From NCBI GenBank assembly GCA_963837345.1, contig CAWIMX010000002.1, forward strand, positions 496,001 to 560,000: a stretch of DNA of 64,000 bases, written 5' to 3'. The number at the start of each line of letters is the position of its first letter. Position 1 is the first letter of the stretch. The notes beneath the pieces are model-generated. The model saw only the letters and a program-made list of their open reading frames with translations, ran no database searches and had not been told where the DNA came from. Shown here in pieces: positions 27,304-35,615 of this stretch. The DNA is from CAWIMX01 sp963837345. Its GTDB lineage: Bacteria > Acidobacteriota > Vicinamibacteria > Vicinamibacterales > CAVVIG01. The position numbers and the translations under genes were made by a program.

Positions 27304-28469
27304 TCGATCTCGATGATCCCCCAGCCCTTCTTGTCCTCGTCACCCGAGCCGCCCGCGGTCGCCATCGCCATGGCGGGTTCGCCGGGCTCGGCGTGCGCCG
27401 GCAGCCGGGGCAGCGCGTAGCGGTGCACTTCACGCCCGAGATCGTCTTCGCTCGGGGCCGACGCGCGGCAGTGCAGTCGCACCCACACACGCAGGAGCGG
27501 GTCGGCGAAGCTGTATCGCTTCTGGCGCGCCGTGACGAGGTCCACGTCCTCGAGCCACGAAAGGTAGTCCTTCGTCGAGCCCGGCGTGCGCTGCAGACGC
27601 TGCGAGATTTCGGTGAGGGTCAGGCTCTCTTCATCGGCGAGGATTTCGAGAATGGCTTTCAGCGCGCCGTAGCCGCGTGCGCGATGCAGTCGCAGCTCGT
27701 AGCTGAAGTTGCACTGGCGCGCCAGCCGCGCGTCGGCGGCGAGCAGCGACGCGAGCGTGCTGATCGGATCGCCGATGTCGGCGCCGCCGTCGGCCGCGCC
27801 CTGCCGGCGCTCGGCGGCCAGTTCGTCGGCCACGGCGCGCGCGTACGCGGGCCGGCCGTCGGCCAGTGCCTGAACGGTGCGGGCGAGATACTCGGCGTCG
27901 GGGTGGCCGGCGGCGGCCGGCCCGAGCATGTCGAGCGTCTCCTCCAACGTAAGCCCTGGCATATGAATGACTTCGAAGCGAGCCGAGCGGTCCTTCAGCA
28001 GCCGCAGCGTCCTGGCCGTATAGCGGCTGCTCAGCACGAACCGGTTGCCGCTCGATTCGAGGCCCTCGACCAGGTCGTGCAGCACCTGGCGCAGGCCCGG
28101 GAAGCTCTCGAACGTTCGCAGCTCCAGGAACTCGTCGAGCAGAAACGTCGCCGGCTCGGCCGCGCTCGTCCGCGCGCGGCTGAAGAAGGCGAGCGCCGCG
28201 TCGAACGCCGCGCGCGCGCCCGCCGACGTCTGGTCGCTCACCGGGAACGGCGACGGCGCGGCGATCGCCCGCAGGAACCGCTCCGGCGTCGTCGCCGTAC
28301 GCTCGACGTCCACGTACTGCGCCGACAGCCGGTTCAGACGATCGCGCAGCTGAAGGAGAAGCGTCGTACGGCCGGTGCCGCACCCGCCGAGCAACACGGG
28401 AATCCGTGAGGGGGACGCATCGAGCGCCGACATGACGCGGCGCATGAGCGTGGATCGAGGCGTCAGCAT
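27300..28469 (-). CDS. AAA-like ATPase with winged-helix C terminus, atypical Walker A
   Basis: A 389-residue ATPase. The Walker A motif reads GGCGTGRTTLL, with Arg34 in place of the usual Lys; the Walker B motif is TFLLDEFLEL (about residue 110). An ORC1/Cdc6- or STAND-like lid and a winged-helix domain (about 270-330, LTLTEISQRLQRTPGSTKDYL) follow. The end, DKKGWGIIEID, is acidic. The ATG at 28469 has AAGGA seven bases upstream and is preferred over the ATG at 28493. Proteins of this type may bind DNA or regulate; its partner is unknown. It converges on the RNase III gene and diverges from purA. Confidence 0.75.
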   Translation of the reverse strand: MLTPRSTLMRRVMSALDASPSRIPVLLGGCGTGRTTLLLQLRDRLNRLSAQYVDVERTATTPERFLRAIAAPSPFPVSDQTSAGARAAFDAALAFFSRARTSAAEPATFLLDEFLELRTFESFPGLRQVLHDLVEGLESSGNRFVLSSRYTARTLRLLKDRSARFEVIHMPGLTLEETLDMLGPAAAGHPDAEYLARTVQALADGRPAYARAVADELAAERRQGAADGGADIGDPISTLASLLAADARLARQCNFSYELRLHRARGYGALKAILEILADEESLTLTEISQRLQRTPGSTKDYLSWLEDVDLVTARQKRYSFADPLLRVWVRLHCRASAPSEDDLGREVHRYALPRLPAHAEPGEPAMAMATAGGSGDEDKKGWGIIEID

Positions 28470-28520
28470 TCGCGTTCCTTGACACGTGCGCACGGCGGGG
28501 AGCGCGCCGGCGGAGACTAG

Positions 28521-28549
28521 ACCTTAAAAAGCGCGGCGCGCGTTGTCAA
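28521..28549 (-). promoter_or_regulatory. Possible sigma-70 promoter for the ATPase gene
   Basis: On the minus strand a perfect TTGACA (28549-28544) is followed after 17 bases by TAAGGT (28526-28521), with a slightly better TTTAAG overlapping at a shorter spacing. It lies about 52 bases upstream of the chosen start. The -10 match is weak, so this is tentative. Confidence 0.4.
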
Positions 28550-28632
28550 TCGCCAAAACAAAAAATTTTTCTCTTGACTCGCGGCGAGCCGGGATCGTTC
28601 GTCGCGCGTTTTGAGGATAGACTGTTCAGGCC

Positions 28633-29943
28633 ATGAATCTTGCGGTGCTCGGCGCGCAGTGGGGCGATGAAGGTAAGGGAAAAATCGTCGATCTGTTGAC
28701 GCCGAATTTTTCCATCGTCGCGCGGTACCAGGGTGGACACAACGCCGGCCACACGGTCTACGTCGCGGGCACCAAATTCGTCCTGCGACTGATCCCGTCG
28801 GGCATTCTGCATCGCGGCGTCATCTGCGCGCTCGGCAACGGCGTCGTGATCGATCCGCAGGCGCTCTTCGACGAGGTGGACGAACTGACGAACGCCGGCA
28901 TCGAGGTCGGCAACCGAATCGTCGTCTCCGAAAAGGCACACCTCATCCTCCCGTATCACCGCGACCTCGACCTCCTGTCCGAGGCCCGCCGCGGTGAACG
29001 CAAGATCGGCACCACCTCGCGCGGCATCGGGCCGGCCTACGAGGACAAGATCGCGCGCCGGGGCATCCGCGTCGCCGATCTGCGCGACCGCGCCGCGCTC
29101 GAGGGGAACATCCGCGACAACGTCACCGCCCGCAACCGGCTCGTGCAGGACTCCACCATGGACTGGCGCGCCGTCGTCGATCAGACGGTGGCCTTCGGCG
29201 AGCGCCTCAAGCCCTGGATCGGCGACGTCTCCGCCCTGCTGACCGACGCGACCCGTCGGGGCCAGCCCGTGCTCTTCGAAGGGGCGCAGGGCACGCTTCT
29301 CGACATCGACCACGGCACCTATCCGTACGTCACGTCCTCGAATGCCACCGTTGGGGGCATCTGCACCGGACTCGGTGTCGGCCCGCGCGCCATCGGCGCG
29401 GTGCTCGGTGTCGCCAAGGCGTACCTGACGCGGGTCGGCGAAGGGCCGTTGCCCACCGAGCTCCTCGGCCGGATGGGCGATCGCCTGCGCGACACCGGGC
29501 AGGAATTCGGCGCTGTCACGGGACGGCCGCGGCGCTGCGGCTGGTACGATGCCGTCGCCGTACGCTACGCCGTCCGTCTGAACGGCCTGGACGCGCTCGC
29601 GCTGACGAAGCTCGACGTCCTCGACGGACTCGACGAGATCAAGGTGTGCGTGGCCTACAAGTGCGACGGTCAGCCGATCGACGCGTTTCCGGCCGACGTC
29701 GCCCAGCTGGCGGCCTGCGAGCCGGTGTACGACACGCTGCCCGGCTGGAAGACGCCCACCAGAGGCGTCCGGCGCTTCGTCGATCTCCCGGATGCCGCGC
29801 GCCGGTACATCGGCTACCTCGAGGACGTCTCGGGCGTGCCGGCTGCGGTGGTCTCCACCGGCTCGGCGCGGGAGGACACGATCCTGCGCGACGATGTCCT
29901 CGACGCCTTGCAGCTGGGCGGCCTCGGCCTCACCGCGGGTTGA
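28633..29943 (+). CDS. purA: Adenylosuccinate synthetase
   Basis: A 436-residue, full-length cytoplasmic enzyme that joins IMP and aspartate using GTP in the first step towards AMP. Signatures are LGAQWGDEGKGKIVD at the N terminus (catalytic Asp and the GTP-loop Gly/Lys), YQGGHNAGHTV, the IMP-binding GTTSRGIGPAYEDK and EGAQGTLLDIDHGTYPYVT, and the C-terminal TRGVRRFVDLP. The spacer before it holds an AT-rich stretch (28556-28573), an uncommon feature in this GC-rich DNA, and a TTGACT at 28574, so it probably has its own promoter. Confidence 0.98.
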   Translation: MNLAVLGAQWGDEGKGKIVDLLTPNFSIVARYQGGHNAGHTVYVAGTKFVLRLIPSGILHRGVICALGNGVVIDPQALFDEVDELTNAGIEVGNRIVVSEKAHLILPYHRDLDLLSEARRGERKIGTTSRGIGPAYEDKIARRGIRVADLRDRAALEGNIRDNVTARNRLVQDSTMDWRAVVDQTVAFGERLKPWIGDVSALLTDATRRGQPVLFEGAQGTLLDIDHGTYPYVTSSNATVGGICTGLGVGPRAIGAVLGVAKAYLTRVGEGPLPTELLGRMGDRLRDTGQEFGAVTGRPRRCGWYDAVAVRYAVRLNGLDALALTKLDVLDGLDEIKVCVAYKCDGQPIDAFPADVAQLAACEPVYDTLPGWKTPTRGVRRFVDLPDAARRYIGYLEDVSGVPAAVVSTGSAREDTILRDDVLDALQLGGLGLTAG

Positions 29944-29973
29944 TGCCGTGAATCGCGTGGGTGATCTGAGAAA

Positions 29974-30612
29974 TCAGTCCGACCGGTGGCGCAGGCAGTA
30001 CGCGTCCAGCGCCGCCTCGTCGGCACCCAAGAACTGGATGCCTGCGCGGTAGCGCGGCTCGGATCCAGGCGGGATCTCGAAGGATGCCCAGGCGACGACG
30101 CCACTGACCCGGATCGTCGCGTCCTGATCGCCGAACAGGAGCCGCACGCGCTGGTTGGGCTTGAGCACGCCCGGCCGCACCACTTGAGCGCCCATCGTCG
30201 ACAGATCCACCAGCGCGGCGGCGTTTCCGTCCACCATCACTTCGAGGCTGTCGGGCATCCGGAAGCGCGGCGCCCGCCGCGTCCCCCGCTGATCGAGCGC
30301 GGCCGTGGCGACGAGCCCCGCGGGCGGCTCGGCGGCGACGGCCTCGCCCTCTTCGGAGACCAGGCGAATCTCGGCATGGCGCAGCTTGGGGTCGGCCTTG
30401 ACGCGGTGGATGAGGGCGGCGCCCCGCGGCGTCGCGGCGAACACCGCCTCGAGCGCGATGACGGTCGGCCGGCGCGTGGTGATGGCTTCGAGCGCGCCGA
30501 GGGCGTCGGCATCGGCGAAGGCGAGCACTTCACCGGTCGAATCGGCCCGCCGCTCCAGCTCGGCGAGCAGATCGGCAGCCGCGATGAGGACCGTGCACGC
30601 CGACGTCGGCAC
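29974..30612 (-). CDS. REC-like / PilZ domain protein
   Basis: A 212-residue protein with an N-terminal receiver-like domain (about 1-95) in which the expected phospho-acceptor Asp position appears to be Glu in IALEAVF, followed by a PilZ domain (about 108-205). The PilZ c-di-GMP motifs are visible as RGTRRAPRFRM and the DLSTMGA segment. The GTG start lies four bases after the signal peptidase stop, so it is in the same operon. It is likely a c-di-GMP effector not controlled by phosphorylation; its output is unknown. Confidence 0.82.
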   Translation of the reverse strand: MPTSACTVLIAAADLLAELERRADSTGEVLAFADADALGALEAITTRRPTVIALEAVFAATPRGAALIHRVKADPKLRHAEIRLVSEEGEAVAAEPPAGLVATAALDQRGTRRAPRFRMPDSLEVMVDGNAAALVDLSTMGAQVVRPGVLKPNQRVRLLFGDQDATIRVSGVVAWASFEIPPGSEPRYRAGIQFLGADEAALDAYCLRHRSD

Positions 30613-30616
30613 AGTA

Positions 30617-31303
30617 TCAGAAGATCCGCGCGTCCTGGATCGGCCACCAGCGGATCTTCACCTTGCCGACGATGTACTTCTTCGGCACCGATCCCCAGTG
30701 GCGACTGTCGGAGCTGTTGTTGCGGTGATCGCCCATCACGAAGTAGTAGCCCTGCTGCACGACCTGCGGCCCCCAGTCGTCGTGGCTGCGGAACTCCGGG
30801 GGCACATAGTCGTCGCGCAGCGGCACGTCGTTCACGTAGACGCGGCCGTCCACGATCCGCACGGTATCGCCTTCCTTCGCGATCACCCGCTTGACGAACA
30901 TCTTGTCGGGGTTGAGCGGGTAGTAGAGCATCACGATGTCGCCCGGGAGCGGCTCGCCGAGCTCGTAGACCAGCTTGTCGACGATGAGCCGATCCTGATC
31001 CTCCAGCGTGGGGGCCATGCTCATGCCGTCGACGCGGGCGACCTGGAACCCGAACGTCACGATCAGCGTGGCGTAGACGGCGGCCGAGAAGAGCGTCTGC
31101 ACCCCGGACACGACCTCCACCCAGACGCGGCGCCAGGTCGACACCTGCGGCACGGCCGGATGCGACGGCGCCGCGGGCAGGTCGGGGCTCGCGGGCAGGG
31201 CCCGGGCCGTCAGGTCGGAGAACGGCAGCGCGGCCTGGGCTTCGAATTCGCCCGCCTCCGCGTCTCGGTTCGAGGGATTCAGGGGGTGCTCCGGATCGTA
31301 CAT
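30617..31303 (-). CDS. lepB: Signal peptidase I
   Basis: A 228-residue inner-membrane protease that removes signal peptides from exported proteins. A hydrophilic N-terminal extension of about 60 residues precedes one transmembrane helix (about 62-85). The catalytic Ser95 is in VDGMSMAPTL and the catalytic Lys138 in MFVKRVIAKEGD. Boxes YYFVMGDHRNNSSDSRHWG are conserved. The ATG at 31303 follows a short spacer from the xthA stop; the next gene downstream is the PilZ protein, four bases away. Confidence 0.95.
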   Translation of the reverse strand: MYDPEHPLNPSNRDAEAGEFEAQAALPFSDLTARALPASPDLPAAPSHPAVPQVSTWRRVWVEVVSGVQTLFSAAVYATLIVTFGFQVARVDGMSMAPTLEDQDRLIVDKLVYELGEPLPGDIVMLYYPLNPDKMFVKRVIAKEGDTVRIVDGRVYVNDVPLRDDYVPPEFRSHDDWGPQVVQQGYYFVMGDHRNNSSDSRHWGSVPKKYIVGKVKIRWWPIQDARIF

Positions 31304-31373
31304 GGCCGTGCCACTCAGAATACCACGGGGGGCGCCTGCCACGAGAACGCCGGGCGCCGCTCCGCCTGTGCCG

Positions 31374-32120
31374 TTACAGGAAGGTGGCCACGAGCGGAGC
31401 GTGATCGCTCGTCCCGACGTCGGCCAGCACCGGGCAGGCCTCGGCCCGGGCGGCGAGCGCCGTGCTGGCCAGGATGTAGTCGATCCGCCATCCGATGTTG
31501 CGCTGTCGCATCTGGCGCCATGGCGGCCACCAGGTGAACAGACCCTCGTCGTCGGGCGCGAGGGCTCGCGCCACGTCGACGAGGTCGCGTGCGAGGAGGC
31601 GCTCGACTGCCGCACGCTCGTCGGGGCGCTGGCCGATCGCGGTGGCCTTGCGTTCCTTGGGATGCACGTCCTGGTCGGTCCGCGCGACGTTGACGTCGCC
31701 GCAGATGACGAGCGCCCGACCGGCCTGCTGAAAGTCGGCCGCATAGGCCGCGAGCGCGTCGAGAAACCGCATCTTCGCCTCGAAGTCTTTGCCGCCGTTC
31801 GGCACGTAGACCGACGCCACGGTCACTCCGGGGAGATCCGCGGCGACGATCCGGTGCTCGAAGTCAAACGCGGGATGGACGAAGGCCGGGCAGTCGGCGC
31901 ACAACGCCCGGGCGACGAGCAGCGCCACGCCCGAATAGCCTTTGCCGCCGTGCCAGTACGGCCAGTACACGCCCAGGTCGAGGAGCAGTTCGGGGATCTG
32001 ATCGGGCGCGGCCTTGAGTTCCTGCAGGCAGACGACGTCCGGACGGTCGCGCGCGATCCAGTCGTGGACCTGCGCGTGACGCGCCCGGATGCCGTTGACG
32101 TTCCAGGTGGCGATCTTCAG
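31374..32120 (-). CDS. xthA: Exodeoxyribonuclease III (apparent CTG start)
   Basis: A 248-residue AP endonuclease/3'-5' exonuclease acting in base excision repair. Conserved motifs are KIATWNVNGIRA, the metal-binding Glu in LQELKAA, GDVNVARTDQDVHP, WRIDYILAS and the C-terminal SDHAPLVATF. Homologues begin with M-K-I. Here that first codon is CTG at 32120, and the in-frame codon three triplets upstream is the ferredoxin stop TGA, so no ATG or GTG is available. Either CTG is the real start, coupled to ferredoxin translation, or there is a base error. All family motifs are intact downstream. Confidence 0.88.
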   Translation of the reverse strand: MKIATWNVNGIRARHAQVHDWIARDRPDVVCLQELKAAPDQIPELLLDLGVYWPYWHGGKGYSGVALLVARALCADCPAFVHPAFDFEHRIVAADLPGVTVASVYVPNGGKDFEAKMRFLDALAAYAADFQQAGRALVICGDVNVARTDQDVHPKERKATAIGQRPDERAAVERLLARDLVDVARALAPDDEGLFTWWPPWRQMRQRNIGWRIDYILASTALAARAEACPVLADVGTSDHAPLVATFL

Positions 32121-32126
32121 CGGGGA

Positions 32127-32501
32127 TCAGAACCTGGCGTGAGCGGCCTGCCGCTCGGCCGCCGGCACCGCCATGATGTCGGGATGCGCCGCGACGTGCG
32201 CCTTGACGATCTCCTCGGCTTTCGCCATCGTGTCGGCGTCGCCGAGGCGATAGATGGCGTTGGCCTCGATGAGATCCTTCTGATGCGCGGGCGTGGCGTC
32301 CGGGCTCTCGTAGATGGCGGCCACCGGGCACGCCGGGACACAGGCGCCGCAATCGATGCACTCCTCCGGGTGGATGTAGAGCATCGTCGCCTCCGCGAAC
32401 TCGGCTTCGTCCTTGCGCGGATGGATGCAATCCACCGGGCAGACGTCGACGCACGCGGTGTCCTTCGTTTCGATACAGGGGTCCGTAATGATGAATGGCA
32501 T
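32127..32501 (-). CDS. Ferredoxin (7Fe type)
   Basis: A 124-residue low-potential electron carrier. The N-terminal half holds DPCIETKDTACVDVCPVDC, a layout for a 3Fe-4S cluster plus one Cys of the next, and CIDCGACVPACP supplies the 4Fe-4S cluster. The C-terminal 55 residues form the helical extension seen in FdxA-like proteins. The ATG at 32501 has a GGAG site. The stop codon TGA is in the same frame as and six bases before the CTG start of xthA, so the two form a tight unit. Confidence 0.92.
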   Translation of the reverse strand: MPFIITDPCIETKDTACVDVCPVDCIHPRKDEAEFAEATMLYIHPEECIDCGACVPACPVAAIYESPDATPAHQKDLIEANAIYRLGDADTMAKAEEIVKAHVAAHPDIMAVPAAERQAAHARF

Positions 32502-32659
32502 GCTGGCGTTTTCTCCGTGCGTAGTATCCGGGTGGCCGGATACGAGAGGGCGTCTCCCCGGCGACATCGCCGGATCCGGCGACGAGATCCTACCGAAAAC
32601 TGCCGCGTTTCGCCAGTCTCCGGCCGTCGCCGCCGAGCCGCCGGATTATACTCGTCGGC

Positions 32660-33415
32660 ATGGCCCCACAGACCACCGCCGACAGCCAGCCCGCCGCCCG
32701 ACGTGGCCCCGAGCCGCCGGACCTCAGCGAAAAAGGCGGCATGAAGAACGGCCAGCCGCAGCGGGCCGACACGCGTCTCTTCATGCAGCTGCTGGCCTTC
32801 GGCGGCTGCCCCGATCCGGAGCCGCTGGCCGCCGCCCTCGATCGGGCCGGCATCATCGGCGCGCTGTACGAGGACGTCAACGATCCTCGCGGCGTCGCCC
32901 TGCTCACGCTCGACGAAGATCCGACCGCCTTTCTCGAACGCGTGCGGCCGGTTCTGAACGGAGGGCCGTTTGCGGCGCTCGTCCAGAAGCCCGAATACAC
33001 GATGCTGGGGCGCACGTACTCGCTCGGCTACGAACCCGACCTGCTGGACGCCCTGGTCCACCGCCCGCGGCGGACCGTGCTCAACGCCGACTGGAAATGG
33101 GCAGTGTGGTATCCCCTCCGACGCAGCGGCCGGTTTGCGCAGCTGCCCCCCGAGGAACAGCGCGTGATTCTGGCCGAGCATGGCGCCATCGGCATGTCGT
33201 TCGGCGCCGGCGACTTCGCCCACGACATCCGCCTGGCCTGTCACGGACTCGACAAGACCGACAACGACTTCATCGTCGGCCTGCTCGGCAAGGACCTGTA
33301 CCCGCTCTCGGCGATCGTGCAGACGATGCGCAAGACGCAGCAGACGTCGCTCTATCTGGAGCGGCTCGGACCGTTCTTCGTCGGGCGGGCCGTCTGGCAA
33401 TCTCGGAACGCCTGA
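32660..33415 (+). CDS. Chlorite dismutase/HemQ-like haem protein
   Basis: A 251-residue protein with two ferredoxin-like alpha/beta domains of the chlorite dismutase family. The likely proximal haem His is in DIRLACHGLDKTDND, and family segments ADWKWAVWYPLRRSGRFAQL and MRKTQQTSLYLERLGPFFVG are conserved. The N-terminal 35 residues are Pro/Gly-rich and unlike the family. Chlorite dismutases make chloride and O2, whereas HemQ works in haem synthesis; the sequence alone does not decide, and no haem gene is next to it. It diverges from the ferredoxin gene. Confidence 0.87.
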   Translation: MAPQTTADSQPAARRGPEPPDLSEKGGMKNGQPQRADTRLFMQLLAFGGCPDPEPLAAALDRAGIIGALYEDVNDPRGVALLTLDEDPTAFLERVRPVLNGGPFAALVQKPEYTMLGRTYSLGYEPDLLDALVHRPRRTVLNADWKWAVWYPLRRSGRFAQLPPEEQRVILAEHGAIGMSFGAGDFAHDIRLACHGLDKTDNDFIVGLLGKDLYPLSAIVQTMRKTQQTSLYLERLGPFFVGRAVWQSRNA

Positions 33416-33453
33416 TCGCATCCCGACGGACACGACACAGGCCTCCGGCAGGG

Positions 33454-35097
33454 CTATTCGCTCGCGCTCGCGGCGAATGTCGGCGCGCGGCGATGGTGCG
33501 TCGCCTGTTCGTAGGCGTACGCCAGCTTGACGAGCGTCGGCTCGCTCCACGCGCGGCCGATGAATGAAATCCCCACCGGCAGCCCGTGCACGTAGCCCAT
33601 CGGCACCGTGATGTGGGGATAGCCCGCCACGGCCGCGATCGATGTCGGACCGCCGGCCGAGACTGCCGCGAACGGGACACTGTCGCCGTTCACGTGATCG
33701 ATCAGCCAGGCCGGCGTGGAGGTCGGCGCGATCAGGGCGTCGAGCCGATTCCTGCCCATGACGGCATCGATCCCTTCGGCCCCTGCCAGGCGGCGATTGT
33801 CGGCGAGCGTCCGCTCGTACCGGGCCGGCGTCGTGCGGTCGTCCCTGGCCTGCACGAGCAGTTCCTGGCCGAAATATCGCAGCTCCTCGTCGGCGTGCGC
33901 CGTGTTGAACGCGATGAGATCGTCCAGCGTGTGGATCGGCGCCGACGGCCCGAGCGCCCCCAGGTAGCGGTTCAGATCGAGCTTGAACTCGTGAATGAGC
34001 ACCTGGAACTCGCCGGCATCGAAGCGGCCGAGCGTCGGAATGTCGGCGGGATCGACCAGGATCGCGCCGCGCTGCTTGAGCTCGGCAATCGCATCCTCCA
34101 TCAGGCGATCGACGTCGGGATGAGCCCCGAACCCGGCGTTGCGGGCCACGCCGATGCGGGCGCCGCGCAGGCCATCGGCATCGAGTGAGCCGGCATAGTC
34201 GGCCACCAGGTGGTGCGCCGCCGACCGGGTCGCCTCGTCGGCCGCGTCGACGCCTGCCATGACGGCCAGGAGGGTCGCGGCGTCCGCGACCGTACGCGCC
34301 ATCGCGCCTGCCGTGTCCTGGCTGTGGGCGATCGGCACGATGCCGGAGCGGCTCACCAGGCCCAGCGTCGGCTTGATGCCGACGAGGCTGGCATTGCTCG
34401 ACGGCGACACGACTGAGCCGTCGGTTTCGGTCCCCACGGCGGCAGCGGCGAAATTCGCCGCCACGGCGGCGGCGGATCCCGAGCTCGACCCGGATGGCGA
34501 CCGATCGAGTGCATACGGGTTGAGCGTCTGGCCGCCGCGTCCGCTCCAGCCGCTCGACGAATGCGTCGATCGAAAGTTGGCCCACTCGCTCAGGTTCGTC
34601 TTCCCGAGAATCACGGCGCCGGCGGCTCTCAAGCGGCCGACGAGGAACGCATCGGCGGGCGCGCCGGCCCCGGCGAGCGCGAGCGATCCGGCCGTCGTCT
34701 CGAGCCGGTCGTCGGTCGCGATGTTGTCCTTGAGCAGCACGGGGATGCCGTGCAGCGGCCCGCGCGGGCCGCGCGCCCGGCGTTCCTCGTCGAGCGCGTC
34801 GGCGATGGCCCGGGCATCCGGGTTCACCTCGATCACGCTGTGAATCGCCGGTCCGCTTGCGTCGAGCGCCGCGATCCGCGCCAGGTACTTGTCGACCAGC
34901 GAGCGGGCGGTCTCCTGGCCCGATTGCATCCGCGCCTGCAGATCGGCGATGGTGAGCTCCTCGAGGTCGAATGCCGCAGGGGCGGCGTCTGCCGCCGCCG
35001 AAGACGAGGGAGGCGGCGGTGGGGGCGAGCAGCCGGAGAGGGCGATCCCGGCGCCCAGCGCCGCGGTGCATGCCAGACGACGGAGACGGGCGATCAT
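33454..35097 (-). CDS. Exported amidase (amidase signature family), lipoprotein
   Basis: A 547-residue hydrolase of the amidase signature family. An N-terminal lipoprotein signal ending at ALSGC makes it likely exported and membrane-tethered, followed by a low-complexity Pro/Ser linker. The Ser-cisSer-Lys triad is visible: Lys in PVLLKDNI, the cis-Ser in RSPSGSSSGSAAAV and Ser in GTETDGSVVSPSS. Typical substrates are amides and short peptides; the exact one is unknown. A short gap separates it from thioredoxin on the same strand. Confidence 0.92.
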   Translation of the reverse strand: MIARLRRLACTAALGAGIALSGCSPPPPPPSSSAAADAAPAAFDLEELTIADLQARMQSGQETARSLVDKYLARIAALDASGPAIHSVIEVNPDARAIADALDEERRARGPRGPLHGIPVLLKDNIATDDRLETTAGSLALAGAGAPADAFLVGRLRAAGAVILGKTNLSEWANFRSTHSSSGWSGRGGQTLNPYALDRSPSGSSSGSAAAVAANFAAAAVGTETDGSVVSPSSNASLVGIKPTLGLVSRSGIVPIAHSQDTAGAMARTVADAATLLAVMAGVDAADEATRSAAHHLVADYAGSLDADGLRGARIGVARNAGFGAHPDVDRLMEDAIAELKQRGAILVDPADIPTLGRFDAGEFQVLIHEFKLDLNRYLGALGPSAPIHTLDDLIAFNTAHADEELRYFGQELLVQARDDRTTPARYERTLADNRRLAGAEGIDAVMGRNRLDALIAPTSTPAWLIDHVNGDSVPFAAVSAGGPTSIAAVAGYPHITVPMGYVHGLPVGISFIGRAWSEPTLVKLAYAYEQATHHRRAPTFAASASE

Positions 35098-35122
35098 CGG
35101 CGCATGATAGCGCGGCCGCCGC

Positions 35123-35596
35123 TCAGCGGGCGGCCAGCGGCGCCGATTGCTCGATGAAGGCCAGGATGTCGCCGGCGGGTCGGGCGCCGACGGTCCGTCC
35201 GACCTCGCGCCCGCCCGCGAAGACGGCCATCGTCGGGATCGAGCGCACGCCGTGCCGCTGTCCCACGTCGGCGAGCGCGTCGGTGTCGACTTTGAGAATC
35301 AGCGCGCGCCCCGCGAGCCGGGCCGCCACCTTCTCGAGCTCCGGCGCCACCATGCGGCACGGGCCGCACCACGGCGCCCAGTAGTCCACGACGATCGGAA
35401 TCGAGGCGTGCGCGATGGCGGCGTCGAAGGCCGCTGCGCTCGTCACCTCGACGGGCGACGCCGGCGCGTCGAGCGTGGCTTTGCAGTTCCCGCATCGGCT
35501 GGGGTCGGCCAGTCGATCGTAGGCGAGCCGGTTCTTCGTGCCGCACTGCGGGCAGCTGGTGACGACGCCGCGGCCATCGAGGCTGAAGGCACTCAC
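35123..35596 (-). CDS. trxC: Thioredoxin, TrxC (thioredoxin-2) type
   Basis: A 157-residue cytoplasmic disulfide reductase with an N-terminal zinc-binding module (CPQCG near residue 15 and CGNCK near 35), which marks the TrxC type, followed by a thioredoxin fold with active site WAPWCGPCRM near residue 77 and the cis-Pro in GVRSIPTMAVF. The GTG at 35596 has AGGAG about seven bases upstream and gives the start just before the zinc module. It may be co-transcribed with the lytic transglycosylase that ends 19 bases upstream. Confidence 0.92.
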   Translation of the reverse strand: MSAFSLDGRGVVTSCPQCGTKNRLAYDRLADPSRCGNCKATLDAPASPVEVTSAAAFDAAIAHASIPIVVDYWAPWCGPCRMVAPELEKVAARLAGRALILKVDTDALADVGQRHGVRSIPTMAVFAGGREVGRTVGARPAGDILAFIEQSAPLAAR

Positions 35597-35615
35597 TGAA
35601 GGTCTCCTCGCTTCG

